Part shown: positions 5,848 to 11,526 of the stretch, one piece after another | Layout of the letters: each line of letters opens with the position of its first letter | Position numbering within the stretch: the stretch's first letter is position 1 | Origin: an uncultured Clostridia bacterium | GTDB taxonomy: Bacteria > Bacillota > Clostridia > TANB77 > CAG-508 | DNA length: 11,526 nucleotides | Assembly (NCBI GenBank): GCA_947628885.1 | Contig: CANRBO010000028.1 | Coordinates: 1 to 11,526 of the forward strand | Reading direction: 5' to 3' | Notes under the pieces: model-generated | Told to the model about the DNA's origin: nothing | Databases searched by the model: none | The model's input: the letters and a program-made list of their open reading frames with translations, nothing else | Program-made: the position numbers and the translations under genes

Positions 5848-8595
5848 TTACGCATTTTTTCCGTGGCAGTTTTTATATTTCAAACCTGAGCCACACCAGC
5901 AAGGATCATTTCTTCCTATTTTAGGCGATTCATTAACTATTGTTTTGTTTATTCCACCTTCTTTTGGAGAAATGTTTCCGTCAACAAGTTCAATTGCAGA
6001 TTTTTCTTGCAATTTAGCATCTGTAATTCTAGCTGACTCTTTTCTTGATTGTCCTTCATCTCTCTTAGTTGCGTGCATCAACAAGCGAACTACGTCAAAT
6101 CTAATATCTAAGCTCATTTGATCAAACATATTAGAACCTTCATCTCTATATACAACAATTGGATCTCTTTGACCATAAGCACGAAGTCCAACACCACGTT
6201 TTAATTCGTCCATATTGTCTATGTGTTCCATCCATTTTTGGTCAACAATCTTAAGCATAACTACTCTTTCAAGTTCTCTTAAAGGTTCGCCAAATTTTTC
6301 ATTTTTGTCTTCATATATAGCTGTTGCTTTTTCTTGCAATTCTTTTACTATCTCAGATTCACTTGTTTTGTCTGATTTTAATGTATCTAATGAAGTAATT
6401 CCAAATACATTAGAAACTTCTTGCAATAGACCTTCTCTATCTATTTCTTCTCCATTTACATAAGCTGGAACAATTTCTTCAGCTACAGAATTAATCATAG
6501 ACATAACATTGTCTTTTAGATTTTCTCCAGCCAAAACTCTTCTTCTTTGAGAGTAAATAGTTTCCCTTTGTCTATTCATAACATCATCATATTGTAACAC
6601 ATTTTTTCTGATACTGAAGTTTCTACCTTCAACCTTCTTTTGAGCATTTTCAACGGCTTTAGAAAGCACTCTCACTTCAATAGGCATATCTTCGCTTACA
6701 CCTAATGAGTTATATAATTTTGTAATAGTACTTCCACCAAAAATCTTCATTAAATCATCATCTAATGAAATATAGAATCTTGATTCTCCTGGATCTCCTT
6801 GACGTCCTGAACGTCCTCTTAACTGGTTATCGATACGTCTTGACTCGTGTCTTTCTGTACCAATAATTTTAAGTCCGCCAGCATCTATAACTTTTTGTCT
6901 TTCATCTTCTATACCTTTTTCAAACTTTTTAACAAGTTTTCTAAATTCTTCTCTTCTTGCAATGATTGCTTTGTCGTCAGTTTCGTTAAATGCAGTTGCT
7001 TCTTCAATTTCTTCGTAAGTATATTTTTCTCTCATTTCTTGTTTTGCTAAATACTCACTATTACCACCTAAAACAATATCGGTACCACGACCTGCCATGT
7101 TAGTTGCAATAGTAACTGCTTTGTATTTACCAGCTTGAGCTATAATCTCAGCTTCTTTTTCATGGAATTTAGCATTTAATACTTGATGTGGAATTCTTTC
7201 TTTATTAAGCATTTTGCTCAATTTTTCAGATTTATCAATCGAAACTGTACCAACAAGCACTGGTTGACCTTTTTCATAACTTTCTTTTATATCATTAATA
7301 ACTGCTCTAAACTTAGCATCTTCATTTTTGTAAATAATATCCGAATGATCTTGTCTTATCATTGGCTTGTTAGTAGGAATCTCGATAACATCCAATCTGT
7401 ATATTTCTTGAAACTCTTCTTCTTCAGTCATGGCTGTACCAGTCATACCTGACAATTTATCATACATCCTAAAATAATTTTGAAATGTAATGTTTGCAAG
7501 AGTTTTAGATTCATCAGCAACTTTTACATGCTCTTTAGCTTCAATTGCTTGATGAAGACCATTATTGTATCTTCTACCATACATGATACGACCTGTAAAT
7601 TCATCAACAATTAAAACTTCTCCGTCTTTAACAATGTAATCAACATCTTTTTTCATAATACCATGTGCACGTAAAGCTTGATTAACTGCATGAACTAATT
7701 CAGAATTTTCAATATCGTTAAAGTTCTCTAATCCGAATTCTTTTTCAGCTTTAGCTATTCCTTTTTGAGTAAGTGAAGCGGATTTTGCTTTTAAATCTAT
7801 GATGTAATCATATTTTTCATTATCTTCTTCTTGAACTGTATCTTTAACATCTTCTTCAATTAAAGTTTTAGCTTCAAGTTTAGCAACAAATCTATCAGCT
7901 TTTTTGTATATATCTGAAGCTTGGTTTGCACGTCCTGAAATAATAAGTGGTGTTCTAGCTTCATCAATTAAAATACTATCTATTTCATCTACGATTGCAT
8001 AATTTAGTTCTCTTTGAACTAATTGATTTTCATATACAACCATATTATCTCTTAAATAATCAAATCCAAATTCATTGTTAGTACCATAAGTAATATCGCA
8101 ATTATAAGCTTCTTGTTTCTCGTTAGGTTTCATACCATTTATAACAAGACCAACTGTAAGTCCCAAGAAAGAATAAACTTTGCCCATCCACTCACTATCT
8201 CTTTTAGCAAGGTAATCATTAACAGTTATAATATGTACCCCTTTACCAGTTAAAGCATTTAGGTAAGCAGGAAGTGTAGCAACAAGTGTTTTTCCTTCAC
8301 CAGTTTTCATTTCAGCAATTCTGCCTTGATGAAGAATAATACCACCAATTAATTGAACATCAAAATGTCTCATCCCGATTACTCTCTTAGCTGCTTCTCT
8401 AACAACCGCAAAAGCTTCAGGAAGTATATCATCAAGAGTTTTACCTTCTTCTAATAATTTCTTAAAATAATCTGTCTTTCCCTTTAATTCATCATCTGTT
8501 AATTTTTGCATATCTGCTTCTAAAGAGTTAATTTTATCAACAATAGGCTTAACTCTCTTAACTTCTTTTTCGCTATAAGATTTAAAAAGTTTCAT
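5848..8595 (-). CDS. secA: Preprotein translocase ATPase SecA
   Basis: SecA is the motor that pushes unfolded preproteins through the SecYEG channel. The 915-residue protein is full length. The Q motif region HFDVQLIGG lies at 77-85, Walker A MKTGEGKT at 96-103, and the DEID Walker B box at 203-206 followed by SILIDEARTPLIISG. The preprotein cross-linking domain and NBD2 (TERHESRRIDNQLRGRSGRQGD) follow, with an inserted charged stretch before NBD2's final motifs like the variable subdomain of other SecAs. The scaffold/wing region follows, and the tail RNDPCWCGSGLKYKNCHG is a CxC-x8-CH zinc site of the SEC-C type. The ATG has GAGGAA 7 bases upstream. It is expressed from its own promoter with a leader of about 105 bases and ends at a strong terminator. 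The usual downstream neighbour prfB is displaced by about 5.4 kb. Confidence 0.98.
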   Translation of the reverse strand: MKLFKSYSEKEVKRVKPIVDKINSLEADMQKLTDDELKGKTDYFKKLLEEGKTLDDILPEAFAVVREAAKRVIGMRHFDVQLIGGIILHQGRIAEMKTGEGKTLVATLPAYLNALTGKGVHIITVNDYLAKRDSEWMGKVYSFLGLTVGLVINGMKPNEKQEAYNCDITYGTNNEFGFDYLRDNMVVYENQLVQRELNYAIVDEIDSILIDEARTPLIISGRANQASDIYKKADRFVAKLEAKTLIEEDVKDTVQEEDNEKYDYIIDLKAKSASLTQKGIAKAEKEFGLENFNDIENSELVHAVNQALRAHGIMKKDVDYIVKDGEVLIVDEFTGRIMYGRRYNNGLHQAIEAKEHVKVADESKTLANITFQNYFRMYDKLSGMTGTAMTEEEEFQEIYRLDVIEIPTNKPMIRQDHSDIIYKNEDAKFRAVINDIKESYEKGQPVLVGTVSIDKSEKLSKMLNKERIPHQVLNAKFHEKEAEIIAQAGKYKAVTIATNMAGRGTDIVLGGNSEYLAKQEMREKYTYEEIEEATAFNETDDKAIIARREEFRKLVKKFEKGIEDERQKVIDAGGLKIIGTERHESRRIDNQLRGRSGRQGDPGESRFYISLDDDLMKIFGGSTITKLYNSLGVSEDMPIEVRVLSKAVENAQKKVEGRNFSIRKNVLQYDDVMNRQRETIYSQRRRVLAGENLKDNVMSMINSVAEEIVPAYVNGEEIDREGLLQEVSNVFGITSLDTLKSDKTSESEIVKELQEKATAIYEDKNEKFGEPLRELERVVMLKIVDQKWMEHIDNMDELKRGVGLRAYGQRDPIVVYRDEGSNMFDQMSLDIRFDVVRLLMHATKRDEGQSRKESARITDAKLQEKSAIELVDGNISPKEGGINKTIVNESPKIGRNDPCWCGSGLKYKNCHGKNA

Positions 8596-8666
8596 TTAAT
8601 TTCCTCTTTTCCGTGTAATTTAATTTTTTATTTCATTTGTTGATATAAAACAAAATAAAATTCTTC

Positions 8667-8691
8667 CTTTTAAAATTATCTTATTTAAAAG
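8667..8691. repeat. Inverted repeat in the secA leader
   Basis: An 8-bp perfect inverted repeat CTTTTAAA / TTTAAAAG with a 9-base loop lies in the predicted untranslated leader of secA, about 70-95 bases before the start codon. It is entirely A/T except for one pair, so a stable RNA hairpin is doubtful. No start-stop pair resembling a SecM-type arrest peptide was seen; the only upstream ATG on the minus strand close to secA reads ATG AAA TAA. Confidence 0.3.
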
Positions 8692-8706
8692 AAATAATAT
8701 AAATTA

Positions 8707-8735
8707 ATAATAGCATATTTTTTCTAAGATGTAAA
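8707..8735 (-). promoter_or_regulatory. Predicted sigma-A promoter of secA
   Basis: On the minus strand TTTACA (8735-8730), a 17-base spacer and TATTAT (8712-8707) make a near-consensus promoter, strengthened by a TGC extension directly before the -10. Transcription would start near 8700 and leave a leader of about 105 bases. Confidence 0.65.
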
Positions 8736-8776
8736 TAATTTCACATAATTTAATTGAGCAAAATCTTTGAAAAAAT

Positions 8777-8805
8777 TTGTAATTTACATAAAATTGTGGT
8801 ATAAT
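8777..8805 (+). promoter_or_regulatory. Predicted sigma-A promoter of the plus-strand two-gene unit
   Basis: TTGTAA (8777-8782), a 17-base spacer and a perfect TATAAT (8800-8805) with a TGG extended -10 element form a strong promoter with start near 8812. The nonamer TTGTAATTT recurs at 8777-8785 and 8815-8823, so one copy spans the -35 and the other lies just past the start. This could be a spaced operator or chance in A+T-rich DNA. Ribosome site AGAAAGGA (8841-8848) follows, 7 bases before the ATG at 8856. Confidence 0.7.
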
Positions 8806-8855
8806 ATATAGGTATTGTAATTTTTATAATTATGAAGTAAAGAAAGGAAATAGTT

Positions 8856-9608
8856 ATGACATTAAATGATATTATTCAATCATTTAAAGATAATGAAAAT
8901 AATCTAAAAAAAGCTATTGAAGTTGATGATACTGACTTTAAATTTAATATAAATAAAGCTATTAATATATTAAATAGATTTAAAGAGTTTGATTCAGCTT
9001 TTTTAGACAAGCGTTCTTTAGTTGTAACTAATGGTAATCCATATATTACTATAATTCTTTGCATGCAAGCACTTTCACAAAATATTTCCTTGACAATAGA
9101 TGTACAAGACTCTATGTTTGCTTTAAATACAGAAATTACAAATGTTTTTAATTTAAGTATGCGAAATGACGGACCAAAGGTTGTAACATATATGTCTCCA
9201 AGTGAATTTGTAAATGCAAATGCGGATGATATTATTGTTATTGATGATAAATCTAAATTCTATTATTTAAGAGATGAGCTAAAAATAAAAGTAAGATATG
9301 TGTCATTATTAAATGTTGATTTATATACAGATTCGGATTCAGATGATATTAAAAATTTGACTAATACTATTACTGACTATTGTTCACAAGAATATATTGG
9401 TTTAGATATACACAAAAATAAGAATATTGATGAATTTGTAAATGAAGCTAATAGATATGAAAGTGGCAATATTGCTTTAATTCTTACAAGAGAAAAAGTC
9501 AATCAAATGGATATAAATGATAAATTATCAGATAAAAAAGTGTATTTAAACTGTAACCCATTTGCTAAGATAGAAGTTGATGTTGCACTTAAAAATATAC
9601 TTAAATAA
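8856..9608 (+). CDS. Unrecognised 250-residue protein, distant resemblance to aldehyde dehydrogenases (ProA-like), core missing
   Basis: I do not recognise a named family. The C-terminal third (about 179-240) reads like the end of glutamate-5-semialdehyde dehydrogenase: a run resembling 'VKVVDSLDEAI' (KNKNIDEFVNEANRY), then ALILTRE (207-213) and VYLNCNPF (229-236), matching ProA's AILTRD and VYVNAS. Residues 52-100 (VVTNGNPYITIILCMQAL...) resemble the Rossmann-fold region with its 'P-x-x-T' and GN features. At 250 residues it is far shorter than ALDH proteins (about 410-500), and no catalytic-cysteine segment is evident; Cys69, Cys176 and Cys233 have no family context. No signal peptide or membrane helix is seen. 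Many Asp/Asn residues make it acidic. It is the first gene of a two-gene unit with a CYTH protein. A degenerate, non-catalytic ALDH-fold protein is my inference; a wholly different fold remains possible. Confidence 0.85.
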   Translation: MTLNDIIQSFKDNENNLKKAIEVDDTDFKFNINKAINILNRFKEFDSAFLDKRSLVVTNGNPYITIILCMQALSQNISLTIDVQDSMFALNTEITNVFNLSMRNDGPKVVTYMSPSEFVNANADDIIVIDDKSKFYYLRDELKIKVRYVSLLNVDLYTDSDSDDIKNLTNTITDYCSQEYIGLDIHKNKNIDEFVNEANRYESGNIALILTREKVNQMDINDKLSDKKVYLNCNPFAKIEVDVALKNILK

Positions 9609-9645
9609 TTTTGTTGCAAAAAAACTAATAAAAATAATTTTTATG

Positions 9646-9651
9646 AAGGAG
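9646..9651 (+). promoter_or_regulatory. Ribosome binding site that fixes a GTG start
   Basis: AAGGAG lies exactly 6 bases before the GTG at 9658. The in-frame ATG at 9643 overlaps this site and has only A/T before it. ATGs further upstream (from 9577) lie inside the preceding gene and would add 27 non-conserved residues. The GTG is therefore the supported start. Confidence 0.8.
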
Positions 9652-9657
9652 AAAACA

Positions 9658-10296
9658 GTGGAAGAAGAATTGAGATACTATTATGGATTTGATAAATATG
9701 AAACATTATTAAAAACATTAAAAAATTTTGATGATTTAGAATATAAAGGCTGTTTTTATGAAATTACTACACAATATGATCATCCAGATATAAAACAAAG
9801 TTTTTATAACAAAAATGTTGACGGACGATTTAGAGTAAGATGTTCAAAAAATATAGAAAATGAAAATTCTAGTGCAAAAATAAGTTGGAAAAAAAGAAAT
9901 GTAGATACATTTAATGGAATTGTTAATAAAGAAGAAGAAATAGAAATTAATTTTAATTATTCTGAACTTCATGAATTAGAATATTTATTAGAAAAAGTCA
10001 TAAAAATGAAAAAAATAGAATCATATGAGAGATATAGAAATGTATTTGACAATGAAGATATCGAAATAGTGGTAGATAAATATCCATTTGGAATTGCACT
10101 TGAAATTGAAAATAAGAGTAAAACTAAAAATGCTGAAAAAACAATTTTATATTGGTTAGATAAATTAAAGTTAAAATCTCAAAATGCCTATAGATTATCA
10201 TGGGATGATAAATATACAGAATTATGTAAAAAGCAAAATATTGAAATATTTAAGCAAGTCAAATTTGGATTACCAATGCCCAAGATTATGGATTAG
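9658..10296 (+). CDS. CYTH-domain protein (triphosphate tunnel metalloenzyme family)
   Basis: CYTH proteins bind triphosphate-containing substrates in a beta-barrel tunnel with divalent metal; members include class IV adenylate cyclases, thiamine triphosphatase and inorganic triphosphatases. With the GTG start the protein has 212 residues. Features in order: EEELR at 2-6, the N-terminal ExExK signature with Arg for Lys; basic strand DGRFRVR (55-61); SWKKR (76-80); acidic strand KEEEIEI (91-97); SYERYRNVF (122-130) with basic residues; and D140 followed by ALEIE (147-151), the usual C-terminal EIE. This spacing of alternating charged residues is characteristic. The C-terminal 60 residues are helical and Lys-rich. 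No membrane segment is seen. It lies 49 bases after the ALDH-like gene with no terminator between, so the two are probably co-transcribed. Substrate cannot be told; the Lys-to-Arg change in the signature is notable. Confidence 0.82.
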   Translation: MEEELRYYYGFDKYETLLKTLKNFDDLEYKGCFYEITTQYDHPDIKQSFYNKNVDGRFRVRCSKNIENENSSAKISWKKRNVDTFNGIVNKEEEIEINFNYSELHELEYLLEKVIKMKKIESYERYRNVFDNEDIEIVVDKYPFGIALEIENKSKTKNAEKTILYWLDKLKLKSQNAYRLSWDDKYTELCKKQNIEIFKQVKFGLPMPKIMD

Positions 10297-10325
10297 AAAT
10301 ATGAAAATCAAAATTCAAATAATAT

Positions 10326-10363
10326 AAAAAAAGAAAATCTAAAATAACGATTTTCTCTTTTTT
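10326..10363. terminator. Bidirectional intrinsic terminator between convergent genes
   Basis: A 7-bp perfect stem GAAAATC (10333-10339) / GATTTTC (10349-10355) with a 9-base loop is flanked by seven A on the left and a C-T6 run on the right. It can act for the CYTH gene rightward, and for the pyrophosphatase gene leftward, whose stop is at 10410. A further small hairpin, CATAGC-AAAT-GCTATG (10376-10391), lies between it and that stop. Confidence 0.7.
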
Positions 10364-10409
10364 ATTATTGACTTACATAGCAAATGCTATGAACACTAAT
10401 GTATTACTT

Positions 10410-10982
10410 TTAACAATTTACTCCTTTATACCATTTTGCAAATTCTCTCATTGCATCTACATCATCATATTTAACTCTATTCTTTCTTTCTTCTTCTGAC
10501 ATCTGAGCTAATGTTTTATTATATCCTAATGGTTCAAAAATATACCATAAGTCAGACCATTTTTTGTCTACATTATTTCCTAATACTTCTTTTGATAACG
10601 AGCCTTCATGTTTTCCCATAAATTGTTGCAAACTGTTTCCGTCATAATAAGATAAGCATTCTGTAAACCTGCAAGTACGATTTTCCTTGTTTTCCATTAA
10701 CTTTAGTATGCCATTAATTCCAATAGTATCTAACGCAAAATTAACAAAAGCTTTAGGAAATCCGTCTAATTCATCTATCCAAAAGCCACAATCTAATGAT
10801 ATGCATGGTTTATTCACTAATTTATATGCTTCCATTACTTTATATTTTGATATATATTTAATATCGTCGCTCCTTGGTTCTTCTAAATCATATTCGAATA
10901 CTTTAAAATTCACTCCTTCTAATTGCCTACTAGCAGATGCTATTTTACCTTTATTATGTGTTACAAATATTATTTCATCCAT
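10410..10982 (-). CDS. HAM1/RdgB-family nucleoside triphosphate pyrophosphatase, divergent
   Basis: Family members hydrolyse non-canonical purine triphosphates (ITP, dITP, XTP) to the monophosphate and pyrophosphate, keeping them out of nucleic acids. The 190-residue length is normal. Seen here: THNKGKI at 8-14 (family TgNxxK phosphate-binding start), the Glu-containing EEPRSD loop (34-39), and LDCGFWIDELDGFP (63-76) with the catalytic-type Asp64 matching the family 'SDSGL.VDAL.G.PG'. These are followed by C-terminal IFEPLGYNKTLAQMSEEERKN. Oddities: the family 'GFGYDPIF' purine loop is replaced by KKWSDLWYIF, and the closing 'SHR' base-recognition motif by VKYDD. These suggest an altered base preference or an as yet undefined subfamily. 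AGGAG lies 8 bases before the ATG; promoter and terminator indicate a single-gene unit. Confidence 0.82.
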   Translation of the reverse strand: MDEIIFVTHNKGKIASASRQLEGVNFKVFEYDLEEPRSDDIKYISKYKVMEAYKLVNKPCISLDCGFWIDELDGFPKAFVNFALDTIGINGILKLMENKENRTCRFTECLSYYDGNSLQQFMGKHEGSLSKEVLGNNVDKKWSDLWYIFEPLGYNKTLAQMSEEERKNRVKYDDVDAMREFAKWYKGVNC

Positions 10983-11017
10983 ATATCTATTTCTCCTACA
11001 AAAATATTGTTTAACTT

Positions 11018-11046
11018 ATCATATCATTTTTTATATTTTAAGTCAA
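11018..11046 (-). promoter_or_regulatory. Predicted sigma-A promoter of the HAM1-like gene
   Basis: On the minus strand TTGACT (11046-11041), a 17-base spacer and TATGAT (11023-11018), with a TGA extended -10, give a near-consensus promoter. Start near 11011 leaves a leader of about 29 bases containing the AGGAG ribosome site. Confidence 0.7.
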
Positions 11047-11096
11047 TCAAACCGTTCATTTCATTTTTTTAATTTCCCCAATTAAGACATGAATAA

Positions 11097-11125
11097 TGGA
11101 CATACTAAAGTAATAGATTTAATAT
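11097..11125 (+). promoter_or_regulatory. Possible promoter of the YcgQ-like gene
   Basis: TGGACA (11097-11102), a 17-base spacer and TAATAT (11120-11125) form a candidate promoter for the rightward gene; TATAAA at 11123-11128 is an alternative -10. The predicted start near 11132 puts the TTGTGT/ACACAA palindrome just inside the leader. Confidence 0.4.
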
Positions 11126-11142
11126 AAAAGATTAGAAAGAAA

Positions 11143-11161
11143 TTGTGTACCCTGAACACAA
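11143..11161. promoter_or_regulatory. Operator-like palindrome in the leader of the YcgQ-like gene
   Basis: TTGTGT and ACACAA form a 6-bp perfect inverted repeat around the 7-base centre ACCCTGA, giving a 19-bp imperfect palindrome with one more inner C/G pair. It lies about 10 bases after the predicted transcription start and 23 bases before the ATG, a good place for a repressor. It is one of few G/C-containing symmetric sites in otherwise A+T-rich spacer. No known regulator consensus was matched. Confidence 0.4.
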
Positions 11162-11184
11162 CACTAGAAAGGAACGTAATCAAT

Positions 11185-11526
11185 ATGTTTATATGTAATT
11201 TTAAGATAAATGGAAAGAAAATTGCAAAGCTTATATTAATTGTAATAGCAATAATAATTATAGCAATAATTGGTTTTTCAGTATTTTCAGTATTTAAAGC
11301 TGGCAATAATACAGAGAATTCCAATAATCAAAATATAATAGATATAACTGCTAGTGAGTATACATCATTTCTCAAAAATGCACATGAAAATATAGACGAT
11401 TATGTTGGTATGAATATCAAATTAACTGGTTATGTATATAGAATGCCTGATTTTAAAGATAATCAAATTGTAATAGCTAGAACAATGATTTTAAATTCTC
11501 AAAACAGTGCAGTTGTTGTTGGTATG
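11185..11526 (+). CDS. Membrane-anchored YcgQ-like (DUF1980/TIGR03943 C-terminal type) protein, cut by window edge
   Basis: The first 114 codons are present and the frame is open to the end. Residues 13-37 form one strongly hydrophobic helix after a short Lys-containing N-terminus, so the rest is probably outside the membrane. After an Asn-rich linker (40-52) comes a soluble domain with GMNIKLTGYVYRMPDF (75-90) and NQIVIARTMI (93-102). This matches, as far as I remember the family, the 'G.VYR...FV.aR..I' pattern of the YcgQ C-terminal domain, an OB-like fold. YcgQ is normally encoded next to the YcgR permease; here the upstream gene is divergent and unrelated, so any permease would have to lie downstream or elsewhere. 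The Cys-Cys motif expected after the arginine strand reads LNSQNSA. The AAAGGA site is about 11 bases from the ATG. Family call is moderate. Confidence 0.7.
   Translation, partial: MFICNFKINGKKIAKLILIVIAIIIIAIIGFSVFSVFKAGNNTENSNNQNIIDITASEYTSFLKNAHENIDDYVGMNIKLTGYVYRMPDFKDNQIVIARTMILNSQNSAVVVGM

Noticed and set aside
6847..7452. Phe/Asn-rich plus-strand frames (6847-7050 and 7183-7452) opposite secA
   Set aside because: Low-complexity antisense translations of Lys/Glu-rich SecA segments.
8832..8840. Mini-frame ATG AAG TAA before the ALDH-like gene as a leader peptide
   Set aside because: Two codons with no ribosome site; expected by chance.
9577..9657. Longer N-terminus for the CYTH protein
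   Set aside because: It overlaps the preceding gene, has no ribosome site, and the AAGGAG/GTG pair explains the start better.
10376..10391. Small hairpin CATAGC-AAAT-GCTATG as a separate terminator
   Set aside because: Only 6 bp with no adjoining T tract; the nearby 10326-10363 hairpin is the better candidate.
11082..11324. 80-codon minus-strand frame
   Set aside because: It is antisense to the transmembrane helix and leader of the YcgQ-like gene; the plus-strand frame has the ribosome site, domain pattern and open continuation.

Overview
The window is strongly A+T-rich, uses AGA and A/T-ending codons throughout, and carries GGAG/AGGA-type ribosome binding sites with TTGACA/TATAAT-type promoters. 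SecA ends in a zinc-binding SEC-C tail, and secA and prfB lie in the same order and orientation. All of this points to a low-GC Gram-positive anaerobe, most likely class Clostridia or a close relative. Genus cannot be fixed from the sequence.

Region 1 (1-8595, minus strand). Transcription runs from high to low coordinates: secA, an ABC-transporter ATPase, a two-lobed FtsX/MacB-type permease, an OmpR-family response regulator, a sensor histidine kinase, then the 5' part of prfB (release factor 2), which runs off the window. In many Firmicutes secA is followed directly by prfB. Here a four-gene transporter/two-component module of about 5.2 kb sits between them. secA ends at a strong intrinsic terminator (16-bp perfect stem plus T tract). 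The module starts just after it with its own promoter-like sequence, and prfB has an independent TTGACT-17-TAAAAT promoter next to the kinase stop codon. The module therefore looks like a self-contained unit, probably for sensing and relieving an envelope-active compound such as an antimicrobial peptide, although the substrate cannot be read from the sequence.

Region 2 (8596-10364). A 260-bp divergent intergenic region holds well-formed promoters for secA (minus) and for a two-gene plus-strand unit. The first gene encodes a 250-residue protein that resembles a shortened aldehyde-dehydrogenase-superfamily (ProA-like) protein apparently lacking the catalytic core. The second is a CYTH-domain (triphosphate tunnel) protein whose real start is very probably a GTG at 9658, not the upstream ATGs. 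The unit ends at a hairpin that can terminate transcription from both directions.

Region 3 (10365-11526). A minus-strand HAM1/RdgB-family nucleoside-triphosphate pyrophosphatase with unusual substitutions in its conserved C-terminal motifs converges on that terminator and has a near-ideal promoter. Divergent from it is the 5' part of a membrane-anchored protein resembling the C-terminal domain of the YcgQ (DUF1980/TIGR03943) family, with an operator-like palindrome in its leader.

No tRNA, rRNA, CRISPR array, insertion sequence or attachment site was seen. No stretch over 300 bases lacks a gene.
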